Numbered from the stretch's first letter, positions 1-7,845 are shown. The stretch is DNA of 35,814 nucleotides from an uncultured Collinsella sp. (GCA_905194675.1 CAJJTG010000023.1:1-35814); one strand, 5' to 3'. The notes: generated by a model not told the origin, from the sequence alone. Made by a program: numbers and translations.

Positions 1-13
1 GAAAGGAGATGCC

Positions 14-205
14 ATGGCGCCTATCGCACCGCTCAAAATACTCGTTGCCCCTGCCGCCAAGGCCATCGTCCACCTGTGCGACTCACTTACCTACAATGAC
101 GTCCCCTGTGTCGTCGAAGAGCGTTCGGACAGCTGCCCCTATCTGGGCCACGTCCCCTTCTTTGCGCCTAAGCTCGTTTCCGATCCCGAGCACCGCGAAC
201 AGTAA
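14..205 (+). CDS. Small hypothetical protein, 63 aa
   Basis: This ORF starts at an ATG five bases after a good ribosome binding site (AAGGAG at 3-8) and ends at TAA 203-205. Third codon positions are mostly G or C, as in the neighbouring real genes. The product begins MAPIAPLKILVAPAAKAIV and has cysteines near residues 23, 32 and 41. I see no membrane segment or known domain, so no function is assigned. It converges on the permease that ends at 242. The window starts just upstream, so its operon context is unknown. Confidence 0.5.
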   Translation: MAPIAPLKILVAPAAKAIVHLCDSLTYNDVPCVVEERSDSCPYLGHVPFFAPKLVSDPEHREQ

Positions 206-241
206 TCCAAGATGCACCAAGCGCTGCGCAACTCGCGGCGC

Positions 242-1651
242 TTACTGTTTTGGTGCAAAGTAACCTGACCCCCGTGCACCAACGCCGGGATTGTCGACGC
301 TTCGGCCGCGGCGCGATATGAGGCGCGAAACCTCGCCCAATAACAGGCCAATCACTACGCCCGCGAGAATCGGCAACTTTGCCATCTCGGCAGGTGAGCT
401 GTTGAGCGGCACAATCGTAGCAACAATCGAAAGCACGAGCTCCACCACGGGAATCGCAAGCGCCACCGCGAGCACCTTGCCCTCGAAAGGCGCACGGAAC
501 ACACGCGAGCGATTATCGTGCTTGCGCAGACGCCAAAACGCTGGGAACATGGGGATATAGCTCATGAGCAGAAAGACGACGTTCATCGAGAAGAAGACCC
601 AAAAGACGTCGGAACCCTCACCCAGCGGAATCTGGAGCAGCAGCACCAGGCTGGCAAAACAGCCGTTAATGAGCGCCGAGCCGTTGGGCATGCCGGTCTT
701 TTTGGACACCAACGCAAAGGGACGCGGCATGTTGCCATGGCGCGCGGCATAGCTCGCTACGTTGTTGACGCCAAAGCTCCAGCAGATCATATTGGCGAAC
801 AACGTCACCAAAAAGGCCACGCCCACGACCATCGTCAGCGGGTGGGTGCGCCCCACCATAGCGGCGACTGCGTCCACAATGCCCGAATCGAGTGAAAGCT
901 GCTCGGTGGGAACCGCGGCTCCAATGCCAATGCCACAGATGATGTAGATCGCCGCAATGGCCACGCCACCGGCAATAACCGCCTTGGGGATATCACGCGA
1001 CGGGTTCTTCATCGTGCTGGCAAAGGTCGCGACCACTTCGAAGCCCATAAAGTTGAACAGGATAATCGATAGGTACGTCAACGAATTGGTGTCGCCCAGA
1101 TCTGGAATGAAGGTCTTAAACGACATATCGTTGGCAAAGCCGTTATTGCAGGCAAACCAAATGCCGACGATTCCCACCACAGCGGTAATGAGCACCTTGA
1201 TGACGGCGCCGCCGTCCATGACCCAATCTGCCTCGGCCACCGGCTGCATTGCCATGACCGTGACGCCCCACACAAAGACAATCTCGATGGCGATTCGGAT
1301 CCCGAGTGAAAACTCGATACCCCACACCGCATTAATGACACTGGGGAACATGCAGGCGATACTTGCCACCCACAGCGGAAAGTTAACCCAGTAGCACCAA
1401 GAGCAACGGGCGCCCCAACGGTCGCCCAGGCCCAAGCGAACCCAATCGTACAGGCCGCCCTCGGAATCAAACGCCGTACCCAGCTCGGCCACCACCAGAC
1501 CATAGGGAAGCAAAAACGTAATGATAAGGAAAATCCACCAGAAGAACTGTACGTTACCCATGGCAGATGCCGGAGCCGCCGCCTCGATGGTAAACACGAC
1601 GCAGATAACCGAAAGGATGACCTCGATCAGGGAGAACTTTTTACCTGCCAT
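242..1651 (-). CDS. APC-family amino acid/polyamine antiporter, paralogue of AguD
   Basis: A 469-residue integral membrane protein of the amino acid-polyamine-organocation superfamily with about 12 hydrophobic segments. The N-terminus (EAAAPASAMGN, then QFFWWIFLIITFLLPYG and VVAELGTAFDSEGG) matches the antiporter encoded at 3796-5235 almost residue for residue; the two are clearly paralogues. By that relation and its position beside aguA it probably exchanges agmatine for putrescine, or a related amine or amino acid pair, across the cytoplasmic membrane. It starts with ATG at 1651, 11 bases inside the end of a 60-codon ORF, which suggests translational coupling. A terminator at 1955-1995 separates it from aguA, so it probably has its own promoter. 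The substrate is inferred. Confidence 0.88.
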   Translation of the reverse strand: MAGKKFSLIEVILSVICVVFTIEAAAPASAMGNVQFFWWIFLIITFLLPYGLVVAELGTAFDSEGGLYDWVRLGLGDRWGARCSWCYWVNFPLWVASIACMFPSVINAVWGIEFSLGIRIAIEIVFVWGVTVMAMQPVAEADWVMDGGAVIKVLITAVVGIVGIWFACNNGFANDMSFKTFIPDLGDTNSLTYLSIILFNFMGFEVVATFASTMKNPSRDIPKAVIAGGVAIAAIYIICGIGIGAAVPTEQLSLDSGIVDAVAAMVGRTHPLTMVVGVAFLVTLFANMICWSFGVNNVASYAARHGNMPRPFALVSKKTGMPNGSALINGCFASLVLLLQIPLGEGSDVFWVFFSMNVVFLLMSYIPMFPAFWRLRKHDNRSRVFRAPFEGKVLAVALAIPVVELVLSIVATIVPLNSSPAEMAKLPILAGVVIGLLLGEVSRLISRRGRSVDNPGVGARGSGYFAPKQ

Positions 1652-1823
1652 GGCGCGCGCCCCCTACAGCAAAAAGGATGGCATCTGTACCGAAGGCGCA
1701 GCCCAAGGTAGGGTTGCAGGCCGCGTCACCGGTGCAGGTGCCATCCCAGAGAGAGGAGAGGATGCATTTGTTGGACCAACGCTCGCGGAACAGGCGCGTG
1801 TAGATGACGATACGCTGGTACAT
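1641..1823 (-). CDS. Small cysteine-containing protein coupled to the downstream permease
   Basis: A 60-codon ORF beginning MYQRIVIYTRLFRERW. Its ATG (1821-1823) is preceded at five bases by GGAG (complement of 1829-1832). It ends in TAA at 1641-1643, overlapping the permease start by 11 bases, the geometry of translational coupling. The middle contains four cysteines (KC, TCTGDAAC, LGC). No homologous family is recognised. It could be a short regulatory peptide, a leader whose translation controls the permease, or a small partner protein. A longer in-frame start exists at 1853 but lacks an equally good ribosome binding site. Confidence 0.5.
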   Translation of the reverse strand: MYQRIVIYTRLFRERWSNKCILSSLWDGTCTGDAACNPTLGCAFGTDAILFAVGGARHGR

Positions 1824-1954
1824 AGATACTCCGATCAAAACGGCCGCGTTCACGACCGATAACTTTCGGCAATTGAAGACGCGTCTGACCTGGGAAATTC
1901 AAGCGAACAATTGGCCTAACCCGCAAAAAATCCCAGGCCAGACGCGTACTCAAT

Positions 1955-1995
1955 CAAAGAAAAGGGCACTCCGAAGTGGAGGCAACGGAGTGCCC
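1955..1995 (-). terminator. Intrinsic terminator of aguA
   Basis: Arms GGGCACTCCG (1964-1973) and CGGAGTGCCC (1986-1995) pair perfectly. On the minus strand the hairpin is followed by TTTTCTTTGATT, which fits Rho-independent termination of transcription from aguA. Confidence 0.75.
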
Positions 1996-2134
1996 AAAGA
2001 AAAACCCAACCGACCAAGACATCGAATAAACCGACCATCAATGCCCCGAGATGGTCCGATTCACCGACCGTCCGATTGATCGGCTGGGTTCCCGAAGCAT
2101 CACGGCTCGGAAAGTCAGACGTTTACTCGGCGTG

Positions 2135-2222
2135 CTCAGGTGCGCCAGATTGGCGCGAACGAGGAGCGTAGCGTACTGACGCTACGTAAGCGACGAGTGA
2201 ACGCCAAGGTGGCGTGCCTGAG
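2135..2222 (+). repeat. Structured dispersed element, copy 1
   Basis: A nested palindrome. The outer arms are 2135-2147 and 2210-2222, the inner arms TTGGCG (2150-2155) and CGCCAA (2202-2207), and a central hairpin GTAGCGT/ACGCTAC spans 2168-2185. The intervening strings GAGGAGCG and AGCGACG recur in a second copy at 24649-24733. The outer stem contains tandem G-U pairs only if read as plus-strand RNA. It abuts the aguA stop codon. Confidence 0.65.
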
Positions 2223-3428
2223 TTACGCCGAGGGCTCCTGCTGGGTAATGCAGTGGATGTTGCCGCCACCGAAGACGACCTGCTCGGACTGGACGCCGAC
2301 GCACTTGTAGACGCCCTCGCCCCAGACCTCGTCGTAGATCTTCTGGAGCGTGTCGACGGCCAGCTGGTCGTTCTCGTCGCCGTACTGCGGGACGATAACG
2401 CCGTGGTTGGTGACCAGGTAGTTCATGTAAGAGGCGATCAGCGGCTCGTCGGGGACGCGCGGCTCGGCGTTCTCGTCGGCGTCGATGGTGTCGCAGGAAG
2501 CCTGGTCCATGAACAGCGGGTTCACGGGCATGCAGAGCTTGTAGACCTTCATCTTGCGGCCCTTAGCGTCAACGGCGTTGGAGAGGGTCTCGTAGGCAGC
2601 GTGGCACTGCTCGTAGAACGGATACTCGGGATCGTCGGTCCAGATGCAGGCCATGACGCCCGGAGCGATGAACGTGGCGACGTCATCGATGTGGCCGTTG
2701 GTCTCCTCGGGGTCGATGCCCTCCTTGACCCAGATGACCTTCTCGACACCCAGGTAATCCTTGAGGTGCTCGTCCATATAGGCGCGAAGCTCCTCGCTCC
2801 AGGGCTCAAACTTCTTGTGGAACTTGGGCCAGATGGACTCGGGATCCTCTTCCTCCTCCAGAACCGCAGAGCAGGTGCGGCCCGGGGAAAGCAGGCACTG
2901 GTCGGTCACGACAAGGGTGCCCTCGCCGTCGACGGTGATGGAGCCGCCCTCGAGGATCATGTCATCGGGACGATAGCGACGGCAGCCGGAGAGCTCAGCC
3001 ATCTTAAGGGCGATCTGCTCGTCCTTGTCCCACGGGAAATAGAGGCCATCCACAAGGCCACCGTAAGCGTTGAAGTGCCAGTGGTTGGCGCGCTTCTCGC
3101 CCTTGCCGTTGATGACGTAGGTGGCGGCGGTGTCGCGGAACCAGGCGTCGTCGGTGGTCATCTCGATGACGGTGACGTTCTCGTCCTCCTCGAAGACGGC
3201 CTTGCAGTTGGCATAGTCGACCTGGTTGGCGCACATGGTAACCGGGGTGAACTCGGCGATGGCGCGGGCGATGGCGGCATACTGCTTCTGAGCCGGCTTG
3301 GCGCCGTGGGCCCAGGTGTCGGTGCGGTGGGGCCAACCCATCCACACGCGATCCTGCGGGGCGAACTCAGCGGGCATAAAGAAGCCGTCGGCCTTGGGGG
3401 TGGACTCGGACTCGGTGATCGTACGCAT
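2223..3428 (-). CDS. aguA: Agmatine deiminase
   Basis: Hydrolyses agmatine to N-carbamoylputrescine and ammonia in the cytoplasm, the first step of the agmatine deiminase pathway. The 401-residue protein belongs to the guanidino-group-modifying (PPADeiminase) family. It has the N-terminal pattern FMPAEFAPQDRVWMGWPHR, the DDAWFRDTA motif near residues 93-101, NGHIDD in the middle, and the C-terminal GGGNIHCITQQ whose cysteine (about residue 393) is the expected nucleophile. The ATG at 3428 is chosen because GGAGGAAA lies just upstream; an in-frame extension to 3593 is arginine-rich and has no family similarity. It lies downstream of aguB and aguD on the same strand, after a 367-bp structured spacer. 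Confidence 0.96.
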   Translation of the reverse strand: MRTITESESTPKADGFFMPAEFAPQDRVWMGWPHRTDTWAHGAKPAQKQYAAIARAIAEFTPVTMCANQVDYANCKAVFEEDENVTVIEMTTDDAWFRDTAATYVINGKGEKRANHWHFNAYGGLVDGLYFPWDKDEQIALKMAELSGCRRYRPDDMILEGGSITVDGEGTLVVTDQCLLSPGRTCSAVLEEEEDPESIWPKFHKKFEPWSEELRAYMDEHLKDYLGVEKVIWVKEGIDPEETNGHIDDVATFIAPGVMACIWTDDPEYPFYEQCHAAYETLSNAVDAKGRKMKVYKLCMPVNPLFMDQASCDTIDADENAEPRVPDEPLIASYMNYLVTNHGVIVPQYGDENDQLAVDTLQKIYDEVWGEGVYKCVGVQSEQVVFGGGNIHCITQQEPSA

Positions 3429-3795
3429 AAGATTTCCTCCAAATCGAACGATCGCTTGCCGCGGGCGGGTTGCCCGCAGCCTAAAACCAAGAGATGGTAG
3501 GCGCCCGTTCCTCGGCAAAGGTCGGGGCGCCCGACGCCGGTTTTCACGGAATCGCACCGGCAAGCGACGACGTAACCAAGTGCGCGGAGACAAAACGCAC
3601 GAAGGATACGGAAGAGAGATTGGGGTGGGCGGTGGTTACCGGAGCTATCGCTCACACCCACCCCGGGGAATGGTTAGCAAACCTGTCGCTTGGGCACGTC
3701 TCCGAAGAGGCTAGAGTGCCCGGAGTCGGGAGCGACAAGCCCGACGAAGCGCACGTTGGTACGCGAGGAGGGTTGGAGCCCCAGAACCGGGTGCT
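3429..3795 (-). promoter_or_regulatory. Highly structured spacer between aguD and aguA
   Basis: This 367-bp non-coding stretch contains many hairpins. They include 3725-3745 (GTCGGG/CCCGAC), 3692-3721 (GGGCAC/GTGCCC), 3622-3664 (GGGGTGGG/CCCACCCC), 3521-3535 (GTCGGGGCGCCCGAC) and 3461-3477. A perfect 10-bp long-range stem joins 3452-3461 (TCGCTTGCCG) with 3558-3567 (CGGCAAGCGA). It encloses several smaller helices just upstream of the aguA ribosome binding site. No known riboswitch consensus was recognised. It may be a leader, an RNA-processing region or a structured pause. Confidence 0.5.
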
Positions 3796-5235
3796 CTAGT
3801 TCTCCTCGGCCTCGGCGGCCTCCTCAGCGAGACGCTGAGCTGCCAGCTCGGAAGTGAGGCCCTTGTACTCGGTCTCGCGGCCCTTGGCGCTGACGACGCG
3901 GACAACCTCGCCGATGAGCAGAAGCACGATGAAGATAACGATCATCGGGAGCTTGTCGCCAATTTCAGCGGCAGAGAGCGGCACCAGCGTTGCAACGATG
4001 GCCAGGATCAGCTCGATGCAAGGGATGGCCAGCATGACCTTCATCATGGCGCCCTTAAACGGGAACGTGAAGATACGCTCGCGGTTGGGGTCGTTCTTGC
4101 GAAGGTTGAGGAACGCCGGGAACATCGGGATGTAGGTCAGCAGCAGGAAGACGACGGAGGTGCCGAAGAGCATCCAGAAGACACCGTTGGAGATGGCGTC
4201 GATGGGTACGAGCTGCAGGCACAGCACCAGGGAGGCAACGATGGCGTTGACCAGGTTGGCGCCGTTGGGCATGTCGTCATCCGAGATCATCGAGGCGAAG
4301 ACCTTGGGCATGTTGCCGTGCTCGGCAGCGTAGCGGGCGACGGAGTTGACGCCGAAGGACCAGGCGGCCATGTTGGCGAACAGGGTGATCAGGAAGGCGA
4401 TGCAGATGACCTTGAAGATCATGGAGTCGCCCACCATGGTCTGGACTGCGACAATCATGCCATAGTCGGGGTCGATGGAATCGGCCGGCACAGCAGCACC
4501 GATGCCAAAGCCAGCGAACAGGTAGATCACGGCGATGGACAGGCCACCGACGATGATAGCCTTGGGGATATCGCGAGCGGGATCGGCCATGTCGTCGGTC
4601 ATGGTGCAGATGACCTCGAAGCCCATGAAGTTAAAGATGATGATCGACAGGTAGCCGAGAGCGTTGGTGTTGGTGAGCTCGGGCAGGAAGGTGGCAGCGG
4701 ACATGTCGTTCGCAAAACCGTTCTCCATGGCATACCAAATGCCCAAAGCGCCAACGATAACGGCGACGGCGACCTTGATGATGGCGCCACCGTTAAGGAC
4801 CCACTCGGAGTCGGCCGCCTTGGAGCGGCCCATGAGGTAGACGATCCACACAAAGGCAAGATCGATACCCATCTTGGCGATCAAGTTGAACTCGACGCCA
4901 AAGACCATGCCCAAAATGTCGGGGAACATGGTAGCCAGCGAGGCGATCCACAACGGGTAGTTGACCCAGTAGTAGTACGAGATGCGGGCGCCCCATTTGT
5001 CGCCCAGGCCATCGCGTACCCAGTCGTAAATGCCGCCCTCGCCGTCATAGGTGGTACCGAGCTCGGCGACAACCATGCCGTAGGGAAGCAGGAAGGTCAG
5101 GATCAGGAAGATCCACCAGAAGAACTGCTGGTTGCCAATGGCAGCAGCAGGAGCGGCGGCCTCGCAAACGAAGACGACGCAGATGATGGTCGAAATGACC
5201 GTCAAGAAGGAAAGCTTTTTCTTTCCGTCGCTCAT
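3796..5235 (-). CDS. aguD: Agmatine/putrescine antiporter (APC family)
   Basis: A 479-residue membrane transporter with about 12 hydrophobic segments and the same EAAAPAAAIGNQQFFWW start and VVAELGTTYDGEGG motif as its paralogue at 242-1651. In agmatine deiminase loci the antiporter imports agmatine and exports putrescine, so metabolism is coupled to transport. Its place between aguB and aguA supports that role. The ATG at 5235 follows GAAGGAGC. The C-terminal tail after the last membrane segment is charged and ends in an acidic, alanine- and glutamate-rich stretch. The family is certain; substrate assignment rests on gene context. Confidence 0.9.
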   Translation of the reverse strand: MSDGKKKLSFLTVISTIICVVFVCEAAAPAAAIGNQQFFWWIFLILTFLLPYGMVVAELGTTYDGEGGIYDWVRDGLGDKWGARISYYYWVNYPLWIASLATMFPDILGMVFGVEFNLIAKMGIDLAFVWIVYLMGRSKAADSEWVLNGGAIIKVAVAVIVGALGIWYAMENGFANDMSAATFLPELTNTNALGYLSIIIFNFMGFEVICTMTDDMADPARDIPKAIIVGGLSIAVIYLFAGFGIGAAVPADSIDPDYGMIVAVQTMVGDSMIFKVICIAFLITLFANMAAWSFGVNSVARYAAEHGNMPKVFASMISDDDMPNGANLVNAIVASLVLCLQLVPIDAISNGVFWMLFGTSVVFLLLTYIPMFPAFLNLRKNDPNRERIFTFPFKGAMMKVMLAIPCIELILAIVATLVPLSAAEIGDKLPMIVIFIVLLLIGEVVRVVSAKGRETEYKGLTSELAAQRLAEEAAEAEEN

Positions 5236-5368
5236 GATGAGCTCCTTCGCTCAGTCTTGGACAGATCCGAGGCCCTAAGGTATTAAGGCAATTGCTTGGG
5301 CCTCGGTGAGCGGGCGACAGGAGACGAGCATCCGCCGCCCGCAAACGTGCTTTTAGAAGCCTTGAGGC
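5236..5368 (-). other. aguB-aguD spacer with two hairpins
   Basis: Two GC-rich inverted repeats lie in this spacer: CCGAGGCC/GGCCTCGG (5267-5274, 5299-5306) and GCGGGCG/CGCCCGC (5310-5316, 5336-5342). Neither is followed by a T-run on the minus strand. They look more like processing or stability hairpins between co-transcribed genes than terminators. Confidence 0.4.
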
Positions 5369-6442
5369 TTAGAGCTGCTCGAGAGCCTCGAGAGCGGCGT
5401 GGAGCTCAGCCTTGGCGGAGTACTCGACACCCTCGTCGTTGAGCGGGGTGCGCTTGCCCAGGGCGGCAAGGAGAGCACGGATGGAGTGCTTGCGGTTCTC
5501 GGCCTCGACCCAGCACAGGGAGCGCTCGGGATCGTCCATGACCTCGTCGACGACCTCCTCGTTGCGGGTGGCCGGCAGGCAGTGCATGAACTTGGAGTTG
5601 GGGCCGGCGAAGTTCATCATGTCCATGGTGACCTGATACTTGGGATAGAACACGTCCATGTAGTTCTCGCCCGAGACCTCCTCGTCGTACAGGCCATACC
5701 ACACGTCGGTGTAGATGAAGTCGGCGCCCTTGATGCACTCGATGTCGTCGGAGATGACGACAGAGCCGCCGGAGACCTTGCAGTTCTCCTCGGCGATGGC
5801 CATCATCTGCTTGCCGAACTCGGCGCGCTCCTCGACGGTGCCAACGTGTAGGCCGCCGTCGGGGATCTGGTGGCCCTTAGGTCCAAACTGGACAAACTTC
5901 ATGCCGACCTTGGAAGCGATGAACATGAGGGAGACGCAGACCTGGGTGGCGTCGCCGATGAAGGCCAGGGTGCAGTCCTCGATCTTCTTGCCCTCGGGGA
6001 GGTTCTCGAGCATGGTCATGAGGTCGCCCATCTCCTGCGTGGGATGGTTGAACTCGGACATGCCGTTGATGACGGGCACAGCGGAGCCCTCGGCGAGGCC
6101 GACGACGTCCTTGTGACGGTCAACGCGAGCCATCATGATGTCGAGCAGGTCGCCCATGACGCGAGCGGTGTCGCCCAGGGACTCGTGGCCACCGAGCTGA
6201 ATGGTGCCAGGGCCATAGAACTGAGCATGGCCGCCGAGGTCGCACATGGCGGTCTCGAAGGAAAGACGGGTGCGGGTGGAAACCTGCTGGAAGATCATGC
6301 CAAGGCTCTGGTTGCGGAGCAGGTGCGGATAATAACCGTCAACCTTGATGGCCTTCTTCATTGCCAGGCCAAGATCCTCGATAGCCAGGATCTGCTCTTT
6401 GGTGAAGTCGTTGGTGTCGATGAAATCCTTAGGCAGCGCCAT
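5369..6442 (-). CDS. aguB: Putrescine carbamoyltransferase
   Basis: Converts N-carbamoylputrescine and phosphate to putrescine and carbamoyl phosphate. The 357-residue product is an aspartate/ornithine carbamoyltransferase-family enzyme. It has the carbamoyl-phosphate loop STRTRLSFETAM, the HPTQEMGDLMT motif and the HCLPATRNEE signature near the C-terminus. The stretches YYPHLLRNQSLGMIFQQ, GTIQLGGHESLGD and YTDVWYGLYDEE resemble the putrescine-specific rather than the ornithine enzyme. Start ATG 6442 is preceded by AAAGGAA; the upstream in-frame extension to 6526 is not family-like. It is the first gene of the minus-strand agu cluster and is divergent from a LuxR-type regulator. Confidence 0.95.
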   Translation of the reverse strand: MALPKDFIDTNDFTKEQILAIEDLGLAMKKAIKVDGYYPHLLRNQSLGMIFQQVSTRTRLSFETAMCDLGGHAQFYGPGTIQLGGHESLGDTARVMGDLLDIMMARVDRHKDVVGLAEGSAVPVINGMSEFNHPTQEMGDLMTMLENLPEGKKIEDCTLAFIGDATQVCVSLMFIASKVGMKFVQFGPKGHQIPDGGLHVGTVEERAEFGKQMMAIAEENCKVSGGSVVISDDIECIKGADFIYTDVWYGLYDEEVSGENYMDVFYPKYQVTMDMMNFAGPNSKFMHCLPATRNEEVVDEVMDDPERSLCWVEAENRKHSIRALLAALGKRTPLNDEGVEYSAKAELHAALEALEQL

Positions 6443-6756
6443 GTCGATTCCTTTCCGCCGGTCGTGCCGACTATTGCTATGAGGCGCTCGAACATCACGC
6501 CTCGTGTTGACAAGACCATCATTCACCCGTATGCAATTTTTACCTAGTTTATTCGGGATTAAAGACCGTTCACGGAGTTACACCCCCTCTAAACCAATAT
6601 AAACCCGCAGGTAGCCAGCTTGCAGGGGGTTTACTACCTAGAACCGCGAACGGTATACGGCTATGCTGTATCTCGGCGCCTAATCCGCAATGGAACGAAG
6701 GGTTGAGACGTCTATATCCCACAAGGTATACAGGGCTCGGCCATAGATGAAATGAG
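6443..6756. promoter_or_regulatory. Divergent promoter region of aguB and the LuxR-type gene
   Basis: On the plus strand TTGAGA (6703-6708) and TATACA (6727-6732) are 18 bases apart and could serve the regulator gene. The region also holds an inverted pair, ACCGTTCACGG (6565-6575) and CCGCGAACGGT (6644-6654). Between these lies a second pair, AGGTAG/CTACCT, flanking a CCCGCA/TGCAGGG pair. These are candidate binding sites for the adjacent regulator or for a wider catabolic regulator, because ACCGTTCACGG recurs in other promoter regions of this window. Confidence 0.55.
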
Positions 6757-7737
6757 ATGGGACGGTGGCAGATGAACACCCTGATGTTCTTCTATACCCT
6801 AGCGATACTCGTGATCTGTATTGTGACGGCAGTGCTTTCGCTTGCCGCCTATGCCTCGTCTCGTCGACGCTTCTTTATCTATGGCAGCGGCGTATTTATT
6901 TGCTATGCCATCGAGATGACCGAGATCTTCTTTTTTGAATACACGTTGCAAAACCAGAGTTTTCCAGCCCGCGACTATTACTCAATTACCATGCCTGTGT
7001 TGCGGACCCTTGTGGCGACCGCTTCACAAGCTTTTATCTGGCTCATTGCCATGGACTTGCTCGACAAACATTCAAAAAAGCAGTTTGTTATTCCCGTCGC
7101 AACGTTCTTCCTGAGCGAGCTGCTGATCATTGTCGCTGTCCCCTACGGCCCCATGCATCAATGGCTCTACTACACGATGCGTCAGGTATTCCTTGTATTT
7201 GTGGGACTATATATCTTTTGGACGGCGCATAAAAGCACGCAGGTCGAGCTTAAGGCGCGCGTCAACAATCAACGAAAGCACCTCATTATCGGCGCCATTC
7301 TGGTCGGGTGCATCGTTGCCGAGGATTTCTACAACATCCTTGTTGTTCCCATGAGCCTGGCACCCTCTTGGCTGCAGCTGTACCTGTCCGAGCGCAACTT
7401 TAGCGAGAATATCTTTGCGTGCTACTTTGCGATTCTGCTGATCATCTACTCCTACCACGTGCTTTCAATCCGCATGCAGGAGGCACCCGAGGAAAAGAAC
7501 GTCAGCGATCTTGATCGACACATCGAAGAGCAGATGCCCTTCTATCGCAACGCCTACAAGCTCTCCAACCGTGAGACCGAAGTTATGCGTCTGGTCGTAC
7601 TGGGCAAATCGAACCAAGAGATCGCTGACGAGCTATTCCTTGCCGTGGGCACCGTCAAGACCCACATCCACAACATCCTGGTCAAAACCGAACAGCAAAA
7701 CCGCACGACGCTCATCCTCCACTTTTGGAAGCGATAA
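6757..7737 (+). CDS. Membrane-anchored LuxR-family regulator, AguR-like
   Basis: A 326-residue one-component regulator. Residues 1 to about 240 form several hydrophobic helices (for example FFYTLAILVICIVTAVLSLAAYA and FVIPVATFFLSELLIIVAV). The C-terminal 65 residues form a LuxR-type helix-turn-helix (LSNRETEVMRLVVLGKSNQEIADELFLAVGTVKTHIHNIL). A membrane sensor joined directly to this domain matches the AguR type that senses agmatine in lactic acid bacteria, and the gene is divergent from aguB. The agmatine role is inferred. A second in-frame ATG at 6772 is an equally possible start. A hairpin at 7736-7772 follows the stop. Confidence 0.88.
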   Translation: MGRWQMNTLMFFYTLAILVICIVTAVLSLAAYASSRRRFFIYGSGVFICYAIEMTEIFFFEYTLQNQSFPARDYYSITMPVLRTLVATASQAFIWLIAMDLLDKHSKKQFVIPVATFFLSELLIIVAVPYGPMHQWLYYTMRQVFLVFVGLYIFWTAHKSTQVELKARVNNQRKHLIIGAILVGCIVAEDFYNILVVPMSLAPSWLQLYLSERNFSENIFACYFAILLIIYSYHVLSIRMQEAPEEKNVSDLDRHIEEQMPFYRNAYKLSNRETEVMRLVVLGKSNQEIADELFLAVGTVKTHIHNILVKTEQQNRTTLILHFWKR

Positions 7738-7776
7738 CCTGCCAAAAAGGGACAGGTTTATTTTGGCAGGTTTTAT
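7736..7776 (+). terminator. Terminator of the LuxR-type gene
   Basis: The arms AACCTGCCAAAA (7736-7747) and TTTTGGCAGGTT (7761-7772) pair perfectly and are followed by TTAT. The left arm overlaps the stop codon. Confidence 0.6.
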
Positions 7777-7790
7777 CTGGGTAAACGCAA

Positions 7791-7831
7791 AAAACCGCCG
7801 CGAGGGAGCTACTTTCCCTCGCGGCGGTTTT
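7791..7831. terminator. Bidirectional intrinsic terminator
   Basis: The 17-bp arms 7791-7807 (AAAACCGCCGCGAGGGA) and 7815-7831 pair perfectly. The A/T tracts at the base give a T-run on either strand. Confidence 0.75.
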
Positions 7832-7845
7832 CTAGCAGTAAAACC

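Larger units (their letters stand above)
1824..2222 (-). promoter_or_regulatory. Leader/promoter region of the second permease
   Basis: This 399-bp stretch separates aguA from the small ORF-permease pair. It contains the structured repeat at 2135-2222 and the aguA terminator at 1955-1995. It also has a 17-bp inverted repeat with arms 1879-1895 and 1931-1947. Read as minus-strand RNA, the single mismatch of that inverted repeat becomes a G-U pair, so the stem would be unbroken in the permease leader. No convincing -35/-10 pair was identified, so the promoter must lie between the terminator and 1824 or overlap the inverted repeat. Confidence 0.5.

Noticed and set aside
2214..3500. A 428-codon plus-strand ORF opposite aguA
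   Set aside because: It is a low-complexity valine/leucine/glycine/aspartate shadow of aguA, which has unmistakable deiminase motifs.
3429..3593. Longer aguA start at 3593
   Set aside because: The extension is arginine-rich with no homology to deiminases, and a strong ribosome binding site marks ATG 3428.
3429..3795. Known riboswitch (cobalamin or guanidine class)
   Set aside because: A short CCGGTG-type string suggested cobalamin, but the B12 box and the rest of the core are missing; the guanidine class consensus does not fit either.
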